DNA of 11,822 nt from Clostridiales bacterium UBA7044 (GCA_002493965.1 DLAP01000002.1:1-11822); one strand, 5' to 3'; positions 1 to 5,237 are shown, numbered from the stretch's first letter. Numbers and translations are program-made. Notes: generated by a model from the letters alone, not told the origin.

Positions 1-26
1 GTGAAAATAGGTAATGCCAACATTTT

Positions 27-63
27 GAAAACCTCAACCCTTTGGGTTGGGGTTTTTCTTTTG
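27..63 (+). terminator. Rho-independent terminator of an upstream gene
   Basis: An 11-bp stem (30-40 with 44-54, one G-U wobble, loop TTT) is followed at once by a T-rich tail (TTTTTCTTTT). This is a classic intrinsic terminator for a rightward gene ending before the window. The opposite side has only a weak T-run, so it looks one-directional. Confidence 0.8.
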
Positions 64-219
64 CCTTTTTAGGGGAAAGAGGGCCTCGGGGACCTGAATG
101 ATGGGGGCTTGCGCCAAAGGCATTCCCTGCGGTCCCATACCGGTGTTCGCAGGGGTTTGCAATAATATGGTTTTGACTGTTTCGCTTTTATGTGTGCCTT
201 TTTCCACATATTGGAAGTT

Positions 220-249
220 TTGCACTGATTTTTAATTATTGTTATGATA
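220..249 (+). promoter_or_regulatory. Possible sigma-A promoter in the gene-free 5' region
   Basis: TTGCAC (220-225), an 18-bp spacer and TATGAT (244-249) make a plausible but imperfect sigma-A promoter. The start would be near 256, about 50 nt before the hairpin pair at 307-356. It could drive a short RNA or a long leader for the surface protein gene at 469. The region is AT-rich, so a chance match is possible. Confidence 0.3.
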
Positions 250-306
250 TCTTTTCATTGATAAACTTTTCGGGTTTTTATTGCTTTCGAGTAAAATATT
301 TTATCA

Positions 307-356
307 AAAAAGTGGCCGTGGCCACTTTTTCCGGTGAATACTATCGTATTCACCGG
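307..356. terminator. Two adjacent perfect hairpins, the first terminator-like
   Basis: Hairpin 1 pairs 307-317 with 320-330 around GT (in practice a small loop). Its A5 start and T5 end give terminator shape on both strands. Hairpin 2 follows directly: a perfect 10-bp stem, 331-340 with 347-356, loop CTATCG. Apart from these hairpins and the features above, 64-468 shows no convincing gene. The structure could end a short RNA, attenuate the surface protein gene, or be part of a dispersed palindromic repeat. Confidence 0.5.
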
Positions 357-468
357 AATGATGCTTTGAAAAAAACGGGGGTTTCCCTTTTCGACAGCCT
401 TCCTTTGTTTAACGGCTTTTACGGTATTTCAGCAGACGCAAATAGATAGAGAGGATGCGTGAATCAAG

Positions 469-924
469 TTGAAAATCTGCAATGTTCGTGTAGAAAAAAA
501 GAAATCTGCCTTGAGCCGGACTGGGCGCGGGATGCGGACTTTACTGTGCCTGCTCCTGGCAGTGGCTTTGGGTGCGGCACCGATTCTACCGGTATTTGCA
601 GAGGAAGATCCTGCCTATCAGCAGACGGATGCCCAATCCCCTGCCGGGGCTGCGGAGGAAACTACGGAAACGACCGGGACGCAGACAACGGAAGAAACCA
701 CAGCGCCTGCGGGAGATCCTGCGGAGGCGGCTACAGAACCTGCGGAGGAGACAGAGCCTGAGGAGGAAGCTACGGAGGAGACCACAGAGCCGGCGGCGGA
801 TCCTATGGAAGAAACCATAGAGGAAACCACCGAAGAAACCACGGAGGAGACGACAGAGGAAACCGTATTAAGGCCACCGCCAACATCTTTGGCAGCGGCG
901 ATAGGCGGGCCTACAGCGAGATAA
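469..924 (+). CDS. N-terminal part of a frameshifted cell-wall surface protein (signal peptide plus Thr/Glu-rich stalk)
   Basis: This 151-aa reading frame starts with a basic n-region, a hydrophobic core (RTLLCLLLAVALGAAPILPV) and an F-A-E-E cleavage-like site, a clear Sec signal peptide. The mature part is almost only Thr, Glu, Ala and Pro, ending in tandem E-E-T-T units (12-bp repeats, about 808-864). Such low-complexity stretches are typical stalks of wall-anchored proteins. The TTG at 469 has a purine-rich GAGAGG 14 bp upstream. The ATG at 532 would give a tidier signal peptide but has no ribosome binding site. After the repeats the frame runs into unrelated residues (RPPPTSLAAAIGG) and stops at 924, while the adjacent frame carries the protein-like continuation. 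I read this as the 5' half of one gene broken by a frameshift, as a true mutation or a sequence error. Little beyond secretion can be said of this fragment alone. Confidence 0.7.
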   Translation: MKICNVRVEKKKSALSRTGRGMRTLLCLLLAVALGAAPILPVFAEEDPAYQQTDAQSPAGAAEETTETTGTQTTEETTAPAGDPAEAATEPAEETEPEEEATEETTEPAADPMEETIEETTEETTEETTEETVLRPPPTSLAAAIGGPTAR

Positions 925-989
925 ACGGCAACCAGGCCACCGCGGATATCTACGTTTCCCAAACCTCCACCACCTTCCTCAGCAAACGG

Positions 990-2213
990 GTGGATAAGCA
1001 CTACGGCGAGCTGGATACGGACATCACCTACACCATCACCTATACCAATTCCGGCGAAAATCCCATTGTGGAATCCTATTTCTATGACGTGCTGCCCTAT
1101 TCGGGAGGCCCCCGGGGCTCCCGGTATGAGGGGGATCGGGATCTGACCGATATCAGCTTCGCGGTGAAAAAGTTGTATACCGGCGAGGTCATTCCCGATT
1201 CCGGAGCTTCAGTCACCATCTATGGCAGTGCCATGGACAGCCCCAGCCTGCAAGAGCTGCTGTTCCAGTTCAACAATCTGGAAAATACGTCCGAGCGGAA
1301 TGAAAAGATCGTGGAAATTCTGGCAAGACCGGATTTCGTGGAGCTGGGCACCACGGAGGACCAAAAAGGTGTCAACGGCATTGTTGTGAAGGTCGAGAAG
1401 CTGGCCGGTCATCAGGATATGGAAGTGACCCTGACCATGAAGACCAAAGGGAACAAGGCCGGGGACACCTACCTGAACGCGGCGTGGCACTGGGATTCCG
1501 GCAGCGGGGCCCTGCCCCTGCAAAGCAATATCGTCCAGACCCGGGTCATCTCCCGTACCATCTCGGGCCTGGTCTGGTATGACGAAAACCGGAACAGCAC
1601 CCGGGAGAATAGGGAGCCGCGGATCCCCGGTGTCACCGTCAGCCTGTTCCGAAAAGACGAAACCGGCAGCTACATCCCCTGTACCCAGGGCGTAACCAGT
1701 AAGGGAATCGCCACCGGGGGCGGCAGTTATACGAAGAACGGCACCGTAATCACCGGCGCGGACGGCAGCTACTATTTTGGGGAGCTTCTGGAGGGTGACT
1801 ACGTGGCAGCCTTCTCCGGCGCCCCGCTGGCCGACTATCTGAAGCAGACCAGCTATCAGCGGTCCGGCGTCTCCCAGGCCAGCAACAGCGATGGCGTCCA
1901 GACCCTCCCCGGCGTCACTCTGAAAGACGCCTCTGGTACTGATATCACCGCAAACTACGCCTATTTCATCCAGTATACGCCCCAGACCCCCGGCATGCCC
2001 CTGCACAGTCTCCAGGAAATCGCGGCAGGCCAGGTCACGCTGAATAACGGCGTGGAGGCCCATCTCCATATGGATTTGGGGCTGATCAACGGCGGCCCCG
2101 AGCTGCCTCTGGCCGGCGGAAGCGGGACGATTGTCCTTACCATCAGCGGCCTGCTGCTGACTGCGGCAGCCGGGGCGGTGCTTTTCAGACGCAGACGGAG
2201 AGAATGGAAATAA
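990..2213 (+). CDS. C-terminal part of the same surface protein: DUF11-like, SdrD_B-like domain, LPLAG sortase signal
   Basis: The first start codon in this frame is GTG 990, but nothing like a ribosome binding site precedes it. The frame is open and protein-like well upstream (from about 864: IKATANIFGSG, then ADIYVSQTSTTFLSKRVDK), so this is a continuation of the 469 gene rather than a separate one. The first part (DITYTITYTNSG followed by DVLPY) matches the DUF11-type repeat of surface proteins. Residues about 191-290 fit an SdrD_B (prealbumin-like) domain: ISGLVWYDENRN, IPGVTVSLF, ADGSYYFGELLEGDY. The C-terminus is a complete sorting signal: LPLAG at residues 372-376, a hydrophobic stretch, then RRRRREWK. 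The protein should be covalently attached to the wall by sortase and displayed as an adhesin or structural surface protein; its ligand is unknown. The joined product would be about 580 aa. A strong terminator lies 4 bp past the stop codon. Confidence 0.8.
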   Translation: MDKHYGELDTDITYTITYTNSGENPIVESYFYDVLPYSGGPRGSRYEGDRDLTDISFAVKKLYTGEVIPDSGASVTIYGSAMDSPSLQELLFQFNNLENTSERNEKIVEILARPDFVELGTTEDQKGVNGIVVKVEKLAGHQDMEVTLTMKTKGNKAGDTYLNAAWHWDSGSGALPLQSNIVQTRVISRTISGLVWYDENRNSTRENREPRIPGVTVSLFRKDETGSYIPCTQGVTSKGIATGGGSYTKNGTVITGADGSYYFGELLEGDYVAAFSGAPLADYLKQTSYQRSGVSQASNSDGVQTLPGVTLKDASGTDITANYAYFIQYTPQTPGMPLHSLQEIAAGQVTLNNGVEAHLHMDLGLINGGPELPLAGGSGTIVLTISGLLLTAAAGAVLFRRRRREWK

Positions 2214-2217
2214 TGGG

Positions 2218-2269
2218 AAAAGCTCTGGATTCTCAGGCAGATGCCTGGGGTCCAGAGCTTTTGATTTTT
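2218..2269. terminator. Bidirectional terminator between convergent genes
   Basis: A 12-bp perfect outer stem (AAAAGCTCTGGA, 2218-2229, with 2251-2262) encloses a second short stem (CAGGCA/TGCCTG). T-runs follow on the + side (TTTTGATTTTT) and A4 precedes, giving T4 on the minus strand. It lies between the surface protein stop at 2213 and the minus-strand ImmA-like stop at 2273, so it probably serves both. Confidence 0.85.
2257..2268 (+). repeat. 12-bp direct repeat, left copy (possible attL)
   Basis: GCTTTTGATTTT occurs here in the 3' tail of the terminator and again at 5017-5028. The two copies bracket the phage-like cassette almost exactly. Terminator tails are known integration targets, so this could be an attachment-site core. 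The sequence is AT-rich and only 12 bp long, so chance is not excluded. Confidence 0.4.
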
Positions 2270-2272
2270 CGG

Positions 2273-2704
2273 TTAAAAATACAGTTCTACGGCAACATTG
2301 CCATGGACGTGGAGGCACACCGCCTTGCGCATGAATTCCTCGCTGACGTCAAAATGCTCCGCCAGTTCCCAGACTTCCGTGTACCCCTCCGCTACCGCCT
2401 CATCCAGCATTTCCGCAGGGATCAGCTGGTTCACCGCCCACTTGTCCGCCGTGTTCTCGTGCTTCCGGCGGCAGTCCACCGTGGCGTAGAGATTGTAAAA
2501 GCTGCCCGTGACGCAGTGGCCCAGCTCGTGAGCAAGCTTTAGCGTCTCATCCCGGGTGGAGGTGAGCTGAAACGGGTCAATGGCAATGTAGCACAGCCCC
2601 TCCTCGTCCATGAGGGACAGCGCTTCCCGCTTTCCTAAGTCAAAGCAGTCTACCTCTATTTGATTGTCCTGCGCGATCTGGTAGAGCTTTGACAGCCTGG
2701 TCAT
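2273..2704 (-). CDS. ImmA/IrrE family metallo-endopeptidase
   Basis: This 143-aa protein (from the ATG at 2704) carries the zinc-protease motif HELGH (His59, Glu60, His63), with a likely third ligand Glu83 in KHENTADKWA, the usual ImmA/IrrE (COG2856, formerly DUF955) arrangement. In ICEBs1 of Bacillus subtilis, ImmA cleaves the repressor ImmR to induce the element; this is the best-supported guess here because the gene directly follows an XRE repressor. The frame stays open further upstream, but that part overlaps the repressor gene and has no family similarity. The ATG at 2704 overlaps the repressor stop in an ATGA, which implies translational coupling and decides the start. It shares the terminator at 2218-2269 with the convergent surface protein gene. 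All catalytic residues are present. It could also be the protease half of another regulatory pair, but a gene order of repressor then protease with divergent early genes argues for the switch. Confidence 0.9.
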   Translation of the reverse strand: MTRLSKLYQIAQDNQIEVDCFDLGKREALSLMDEEGLCYIAIDPFQLTSTRDETLKLAHELGHCVTGSFYNLYATVDCRRKHENTADKWAVNQLIPAEMLDEAVAEGYTEVWELAEHFDVSEEFMRKAVCLHVHGNVAVELYF

Positions 2705-3042
2705 TTCTTTCGCTTCCTCTCCCGGACAAAGGCGGCATAGCGCTTCACATCCGCCAGGTCCTCCTTGTCGATATCCTCCGTGTCCCCCCACAGGGCAAAC
2801 ATAATTTCTTCGTCGCTGATGGCGCGCTCACCATTTTTGGTGGGCGCTTTTTCTTTCCCCAGTAATTCGTCCGTGGTGACACCAAAATAGTCCGCGATCC
2901 GCTGGAGCGCCTCCCCACGGGGCGTATAACCCTTCTGCTTCCAGTTGGTCACGTTGGATTTGTTAATCCCCAGTTCCTCCGCTACCGTGCCGGGCTTCTT
3001 GCCTATGGACTGGCAGAGAGATACATACACGTCATAAAACAT
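2701..3042 (-). CDS. XRE-family phage-type repressor (ImmR/CI-like)
   Basis: A 113-aa protein with an N-terminal HTH_3/XRE domain (about residues 12-62: GTVAEELGINKSNVTNWKQKG, then ALQRIADYFGVTTDELLG). The C-terminal tail (ISDEEIMFALWGD, VKRYAAFVRERKRKK) is one I recognise from short repressors of Firmicutes phages and conjugative elements. It lacks a peptidase S24 domain, so inactivation would not be by RecA-stimulated self-cleavage; the coupled ImmA-like protease is the natural inactivator. The ATG at 3042 has a GGGGTG ribosome binding site about 8 bp upstream. It is transcribed away from the Prp-led operon. The inverted repeat at 3075-3098 lies just upstream of its own start, and other repeats overlap the rightward promoter, so it probably represses both directions. 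Confidence 0.92.
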   Translation of the reverse strand: MFYDVYVSLCQSIGKKPGTVAEELGINKSNVTNWKQKGYTPRGEALQRIADYFGVTTDELLGKEKAPTKNGERAISDEEIMFALWGDTEDIDKEDLADVKRYAAFVRERKRKK

Positions 3043-3074
3043 AATTTCACCCCGTTAAATTTGTGTAAGATGCC

Positions 3075-3098
3075 AAAAGTTCAAGAACATGAACTTTT
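3075..3098. promoter_or_regulatory. Probable repressor operator (inverted repeat)
   Basis: A perfect 9-bp inverted repeat, AAAAGTTCA-N6-TGAACTTTT, sits between the divergent repressor gene and the rightward promoter. Its centre (CAAGAACATGAA, 3082-3093) recurs as an exact inverted copy at 3185-3196. A leftward promoter would have to overlap it, but I could not identify clear -35/-10 boxes for it. Confidence 0.6.
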
Positions 3099-3102
3099 AT
3101 AC

Positions 3103-3131
3103 TTGACAAGTTCCACTTGTGGGACTATACT
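3103..3131 (+). promoter_or_regulatory. Rightward early promoter of the phage-like operon
   Basis: TTGACA (3103-3108), a 17-bp spacer and TATACT (3126-3131) form a near-perfect sigma-A promoter facing the Prp gene. A second inverted repeat, ACAAGT-TCC-ACTTGT (3106-3120), covers the -35 edge and spacer, the position expected for an operator that blocks RNA polymerase. The 5' leader to the ATG at 3346 would be about 210 nt. Confidence 0.8.
3106..3120. promoter_or_regulatory. Operator-like inverted repeat inside the rightward promoter
   Basis: ACAAGT-TCC-ACTTGT is a perfect 6-bp dyad. Its half-site (CAAGT/ACTTG) resembles those in the flanking repeats (AAGTTCAA at 3077-3084, TTGAACTT at 3152-3159). 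It is probably bound by the adjacent XRE repressor. Confidence 0.5.
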
Positions 3132-3184
3132 AGGCACATAAGTTGCAGTACTTGAACTTGAAAAGAAAGAGAATAGACGAAGTA

Positions 3185-3196
3185 TTCATGTTCTTG
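3185..3196. promoter_or_regulatory. Inverted copy of the operator core
   Basis: TTCATGTTCTTG is the exact reverse complement of 3082-3093, about 100 bp away across the promoter. A distal operator allowing looping or cooperative repressor binding is possible. Apart from this, the leader 3137-3345 shows no gene I can support. Confidence 0.35.
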
Positions 3197-3345
3197 TGCT
3201 CTTACAGGAATATGGTAACACGAAAGTCCCAGAAATGCAACTGATTTTTCCAAAAAGGGGATGAAAAACAGAGAAAATACTTAGGTTTCCTGCATAATAA
3301 CACAGAATCAGTCCGAAATAACGGGTACAAAAAGGAGGAAGAAAC

Positions 3346-3702
3346 ATGATTGTGATTCGGTTTTATAAAAAAGGAAGCGGCGTCCACCTGGTCATGGACG
3401 GCCATGCCGGGGCGGCGCCCAAGGGGGAGGACCTGGTTTGCGCGGCGGCCAGTATGCTTTGCTACACCGCGGGCCAGGCGGTCCAGTTCCTCTGGGAGCA
3501 GGGGAAGCTAAGGTGCCATCCCAGAATTCAGATCCGGGATGGCAGGGCGGTGATCATTGCCACGCCGAAGAAGGACACGGAGGCGGAGGTGCTGTACCTC
3601 TTCTGGGTGGTCCAGGCGGGGGCCTGGGTGCTGGCGAGAAATTACCCACGATTTGTCCGAACGATTCCCATTCATCTGGAAGAGGGAGGGGAGGAAGCTT
3701 GA
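3346..3702 (+). CDS. Prp-family (YsxB-like) cysteine protease
   Basis: This 118-aa protein contains the Prp signature D-GHAG-x(6)-G-x-DLVCAAASML. The catalytic pair is His20 and Cys32, the same 12-residue spacing as His22/Cys34 in Staphylococcus aureus Prp. Host Prp removes the N-terminal extension of ribosomal protein L27 and is normally encoded between rplU and rpmA. This copy is instead the first gene after a phage-type promoter, so it is a second, element-borne Prp. Phage Prp homologues, or host Prp acting on phages, are known to process capsid or scaffold proteins, but no such substrate is encoded here. The ATG at 3346 is preceded by AAAGGAGG at ideal spacing. The length is slightly above the usual 105-110 aa because of an extended C-terminus (HLEEGGEEA). 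The family call is firm; the substrate is unknown. Confidence 0.85.
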   Translation: MIVIRFYKKGSGVHLVMDGHAGAAPKGEDLVCAAASMLCYTAGQAVQFLWEQGKLRCHPRIQIRDGRAVIIATPKKDTEAEVLYLFWVVQAGAWVLARNYPRFVRTIPIHLEEGGEEA

Positions 3703-3824
3703 AAGAGGAGCGGGAAGAGGAAATGTCGTTTTGGCAGTGCCCCTGGTTTCGGGCCCTGACCCGGCTCCTGTGGGCCATGGCGGTGGACTGCCGGGAGGAG
3801 GGGAGAGGAAATAGTGAAGAGTGA
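3699..3824 (+). CDS. Small hypothetical protein (41 aa), 3' end possibly altered by a repeat
   Basis: The reading frame begins at TTG 3699, which overlaps the Prp stop codon (TTGA) and has a strong purine-rich GGGAGGGGAGG just upstream. A downstream ATG at 3723 would give 33 aa. The product (core SFWQCPWFRALTRLLWAM, then acidic/basic residues) has a short amphipathic or hydrophobic stretch and no family I recognise. Tight coupling to Prp supports it being translated. Its last residues (N-S-E-E) and stop codon fall inside the AATAGTGAAGAGTG repeat that starts at 3810, so the original C-terminus may have been lost when the repeat arrived. Confidence 0.45.
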   Translation: MKEEREEEMSFWQCPWFRALTRLLWAMAVDCREEGRGNSEE

Positions 3825-3867
3825 ATAGTGAAGAAGTGCGGTATCGCCTTTGGCGATGATTAAAAAA
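3810..3867 (+). repeat. Dispersed-repeat-like element: tandem 14-mer plus small hairpin
   Basis: AATAGTGAAGAGTG (3810-3823) is followed by AATAGTGAAGAAGTG (3824-3838). Then comes a hairpin, ATCGCC-TTT-GGCGAT (3843-3857), and an A-rich tail. I recall very similar strings scattered in Oscillospiraceae genomes, but this is from memory and unchecked. It interrupts the phage-like operon between the small ORF and the replication gene. Confidence 0.45.
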
Positions 3868-3957
3868 TGGGGAGGAACTGGCAAGGAATTGGTGAGTACT
3901 TGAAGCGTACTTCGAAAGTAGTTGAAAACAATTTTGAAAAGAAGGGGGGAGAAAAAC

Positions 3958-4764
3958 ATGAATGGCAGGCGTTGTTTCAGCGGGAAAATTACGGAGAGCG
4001 ATCCCTTCTATGCCTTGCCGGGGAACGCCCAGGCTCTGTACCTGCACCTGTGTATGGAGGCGGATCACGATGGCTTTGTGAACAACGCTGCCGTAGTGGC
4101 GACCCGGGTCTACGGCGGCAGACTGGCTCTGAAAAAGTTGGTAGAAAGCCCGTTTCTGCTGAAATTTGGGGATATTTATGTGATCAAGCATTGGCGGATT
4201 TCCAATAGTTTAAGATCGGACCGTCAGAAGCCGCTGAATTTCCCAGACCTGGCTGGGAAAATTTGGATCAAGGAGGATGGGGCCTATTCGGACCAGCCAG
4301 GGGAGGGACAGGAAACCCTGTATGACTATCGGATTGGGTTGACAAATGGCTGTCAAATGTCCGCCAATGGTATGGCGAAGAGAAAAGAAGAGAATGGAAA
4401 AGAAGAGAAAGGAAAAGAAGAGAAAGGAAAAGAAGAGAAAGGAAGAGAAACCCGGGACGAGGTGTGGAGCACGCTTTTGAATGCGTATCCTCCGGAGAAG
4501 CTGGGGAATCTGGAGGAGGCATATGATGTCTTCTGCCGTGCGGCAGCAGATCAGCGGATGCTGGAAAATCTTCCGCTCTGGAAGCAGTCAGAGCAGTGGG
4601 CAAAGGAGGACGGGCAGTTCATTCCCTATCTGGCCAACTGGATCGCCCGGGGCGCCTGGCAGAGAAAGCCGGAGAAAATGGCGATTCCCAAGGGCGCTTC
4701 CGGAGTGTTTGGTCAGGCGGAGCTGGAGGCCATCCGGAAGATACTAGCGGAGGATGGGCAGTAG
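3958..4764 (+). CDS. Phage replisome organizer-like replication protein
   Basis: A 268-aa protein. The N-terminal 80-100 residues (DPFYALPGNAQALYLHLCME, NAAVVATRVYGG, LLKFGDIYVIKHW) resemble the winged-helix domain of phage replisome organizers in the DnaD-like/Lactococcus initiator group. The C-terminal part contains LWKQSEQWAKEDGQFIPYLANWIARGAWQ in two stretches (about 207-235), a hallmark of phage replication proteins. Such proteins bind the phage origin and recruit the host helicase or its loader. A charged linker (about 141-163) consists of tandem G-K-E-E-K units encoded by three exact 15-bp repeats. A TTG start at 3922 is possible, but the ATG at 3958 has an excellent AGGGGGG site 7-8 bp upstream and was chosen. 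The cysteine-rich gene follows after 20 bp. Assignment to replication is fairly firm; the exact subfamily is not. Confidence 0.75.
   Translation: MNGRRCFSGKITESDPFYALPGNAQALYLHLCMEADHDGFVNNAAVVATRVYGGRLALKKLVESPFLLKFGDIYVIKHWRISNSLRSDRQKPLNFPDLAGKIWIKEDGAYSDQPGEGQETLYDYRIGLTNGCQMSANGMAKRKEENGKEEKGKEEKGKEEKGRETRDEVWSTLLNAYPPEKLGNLEEAYDVFCRAAADQRMLENLPLWKQSEQWAKEDGQFIPYLANWIARGAWQRKPEKMAIPKGASGVFGQAELEAIRKILAEDGQ
4396..4440 (+). repeat. Three exact 15-bp tandem repeats inside the replication gene
   Basis: GGAAAAGAAGAGAAA occurs three times head to tail (4396-4410, 4411-4425, 4426-4440), with degenerate flanking units. Each copy encodes G-K-E-E-K, a highly charged linker between the N- and C-terminal domains. 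Unit length is a multiple of three, so copy-number change would lengthen the linker without breaking the frame. Confidence 0.85.
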
Positions 4765-4784
4765 AGAAAAGGAGAGGAAAAAAT

Positions 4785-5024
4785 TTGTCGAATGGAAAGG
4801 AATGCATATACGTCCGGTGTCCCTATTACCGGCGGGAGGACCGGAAGCTGATGCAGCTGAAATGCGAGGGCATGGTGGAGGGAACGGATCTGTATCAGCG
4901 GTTTGAGAATCTGAACAGTCTGCTCAGCCACAAGGAGCGGTACTGCAAGTCGAATTTCAGCCGGTGCCCCCTGGCGGAGGCATTGGACCGGAAGTACGAC
5001 TTTGTTTCGGAGTCCTGCTTTTGA
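4785..5024 (+). CDS. Small cysteine-rich, probably zinc-binding phage protein (79 aa)
   Basis: The frame is open far upstream, but the likely start is TTG 4785, which has AGGAGAGG 6-7 bp upstream and lies 20 bp after the replication gene stop. The 79-aa product contains cysteines at 7, 12, 27, 54, 61 and 78. The pattern CPYYRRED...LKCEG...YCKSNFSRCPL suggests a treble-clef-like Zn site made by Cys12, Cys27, Cys54 and Cys61. I recognise the layout (R-C-P-Y-Y start, a short C-E-G turn, then Y-C-x6-C) from unnamed small proteins of Firmicutes prophages near replication genes, but know no experimental function. DNA or RNA binding is an inference. The stop codon lies inside the right copy of the 12-bp direct repeat. 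Confidence 0.7.
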   Translation: MSNGKECIYVRCPYYRREDRKLMQLKCEGMVEGTDLYQRFENLNSLLSHKERYCKSNFSRCPLAEALDRKYDFVSESCF

Positions 5025-5028
5025 TTTT
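5017..5028 (+). repeat. 12-bp direct repeat, right copy (possible attR)
   Basis: GCTTTTGATTTT matches 2257-2268 exactly and overlaps the last codons of the cysteine-rich gene, marking the right edge of the phage-like cassette. Beyond it, the sequence to 5107 shows no gene or clear structure before the alr promoter. Confidence 0.4.
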
Positions 5029-5107
5029 GGACGGGGAGGGCGCTCCGGCGTTCGTTCCATACCCTTCCAGGCCCCGGGCCAAACAGGTTTCTTAAGCACA
5101 TTGGATG

Positions 5108-5136
5108 TTTACAATTCGTAACTTCTGTGGTAAAAT
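5108..5136 (+). promoter_or_regulatory. Sigma-A promoter for alr-capA
   Basis: TTTACA (5108-5113), a 17-bp spacer and TAAAAT (5131-5136), five of six matches in each box. The transcript would start near 5143, giving a leader of about 95 nt to the preferred alr start. Confidence 0.7.
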
Positions 5137-5237
5137 AAAAGGAACTCTGATGCAATCGGCAAGATTCGCTGCCCAGCCGCAGACGGTTGATTCAGAGGTT
5201 TCGAAAGAATATTTCAATGTTTCGGGAGGCGCGGCCT

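Noticed and set aside
34..225. Minus-strand 63-aa reading frame
   Set aside because: It starts with GTG without a ribosome binding site and its last codons lie inside the upstream terminator hairpin. No family is recognisable. It may be a gene relic, but I cannot support it.
192..449. Plus-strand 85-aa reading frame
   Set aside because: It runs across the two perfect hairpins at 307-356, has no ribosome binding site, and its composition is that of translated AT-rich intergenic DNA.
853..872. Programmed frameshift site in the surface protein gene
   Set aside because: No X-XXY-YYZ slippery heptamer, internal ribosome binding site or obvious downstream pseudoknot was seen, so a mutation or sequence error is more likely.
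1209..2318. Long minus-strand frame opposite the surface protein
   Set aside because: It is a shadow of the coding strand: it runs through the terminator at 2218-2269 and shows no domain, whereas the plus frame has clear domains and a sorting signal.
2705..2791. Extended N-terminus of the ImmA-like protein (start near 2791)
   Set aside because: It would overlap the repressor gene by about 90 bp and add Gly-rich residues not seen in the family. The ATGA overlap at 2701-2704 is the natural start.
4381..4450. Possible CRISPR or iteron array
   Set aside because: The 15-bp units are directly tandem without spacers, lie in frame within a coding region, and encode a charged linker. They are too purine-monotonous to call an origin iteron set.
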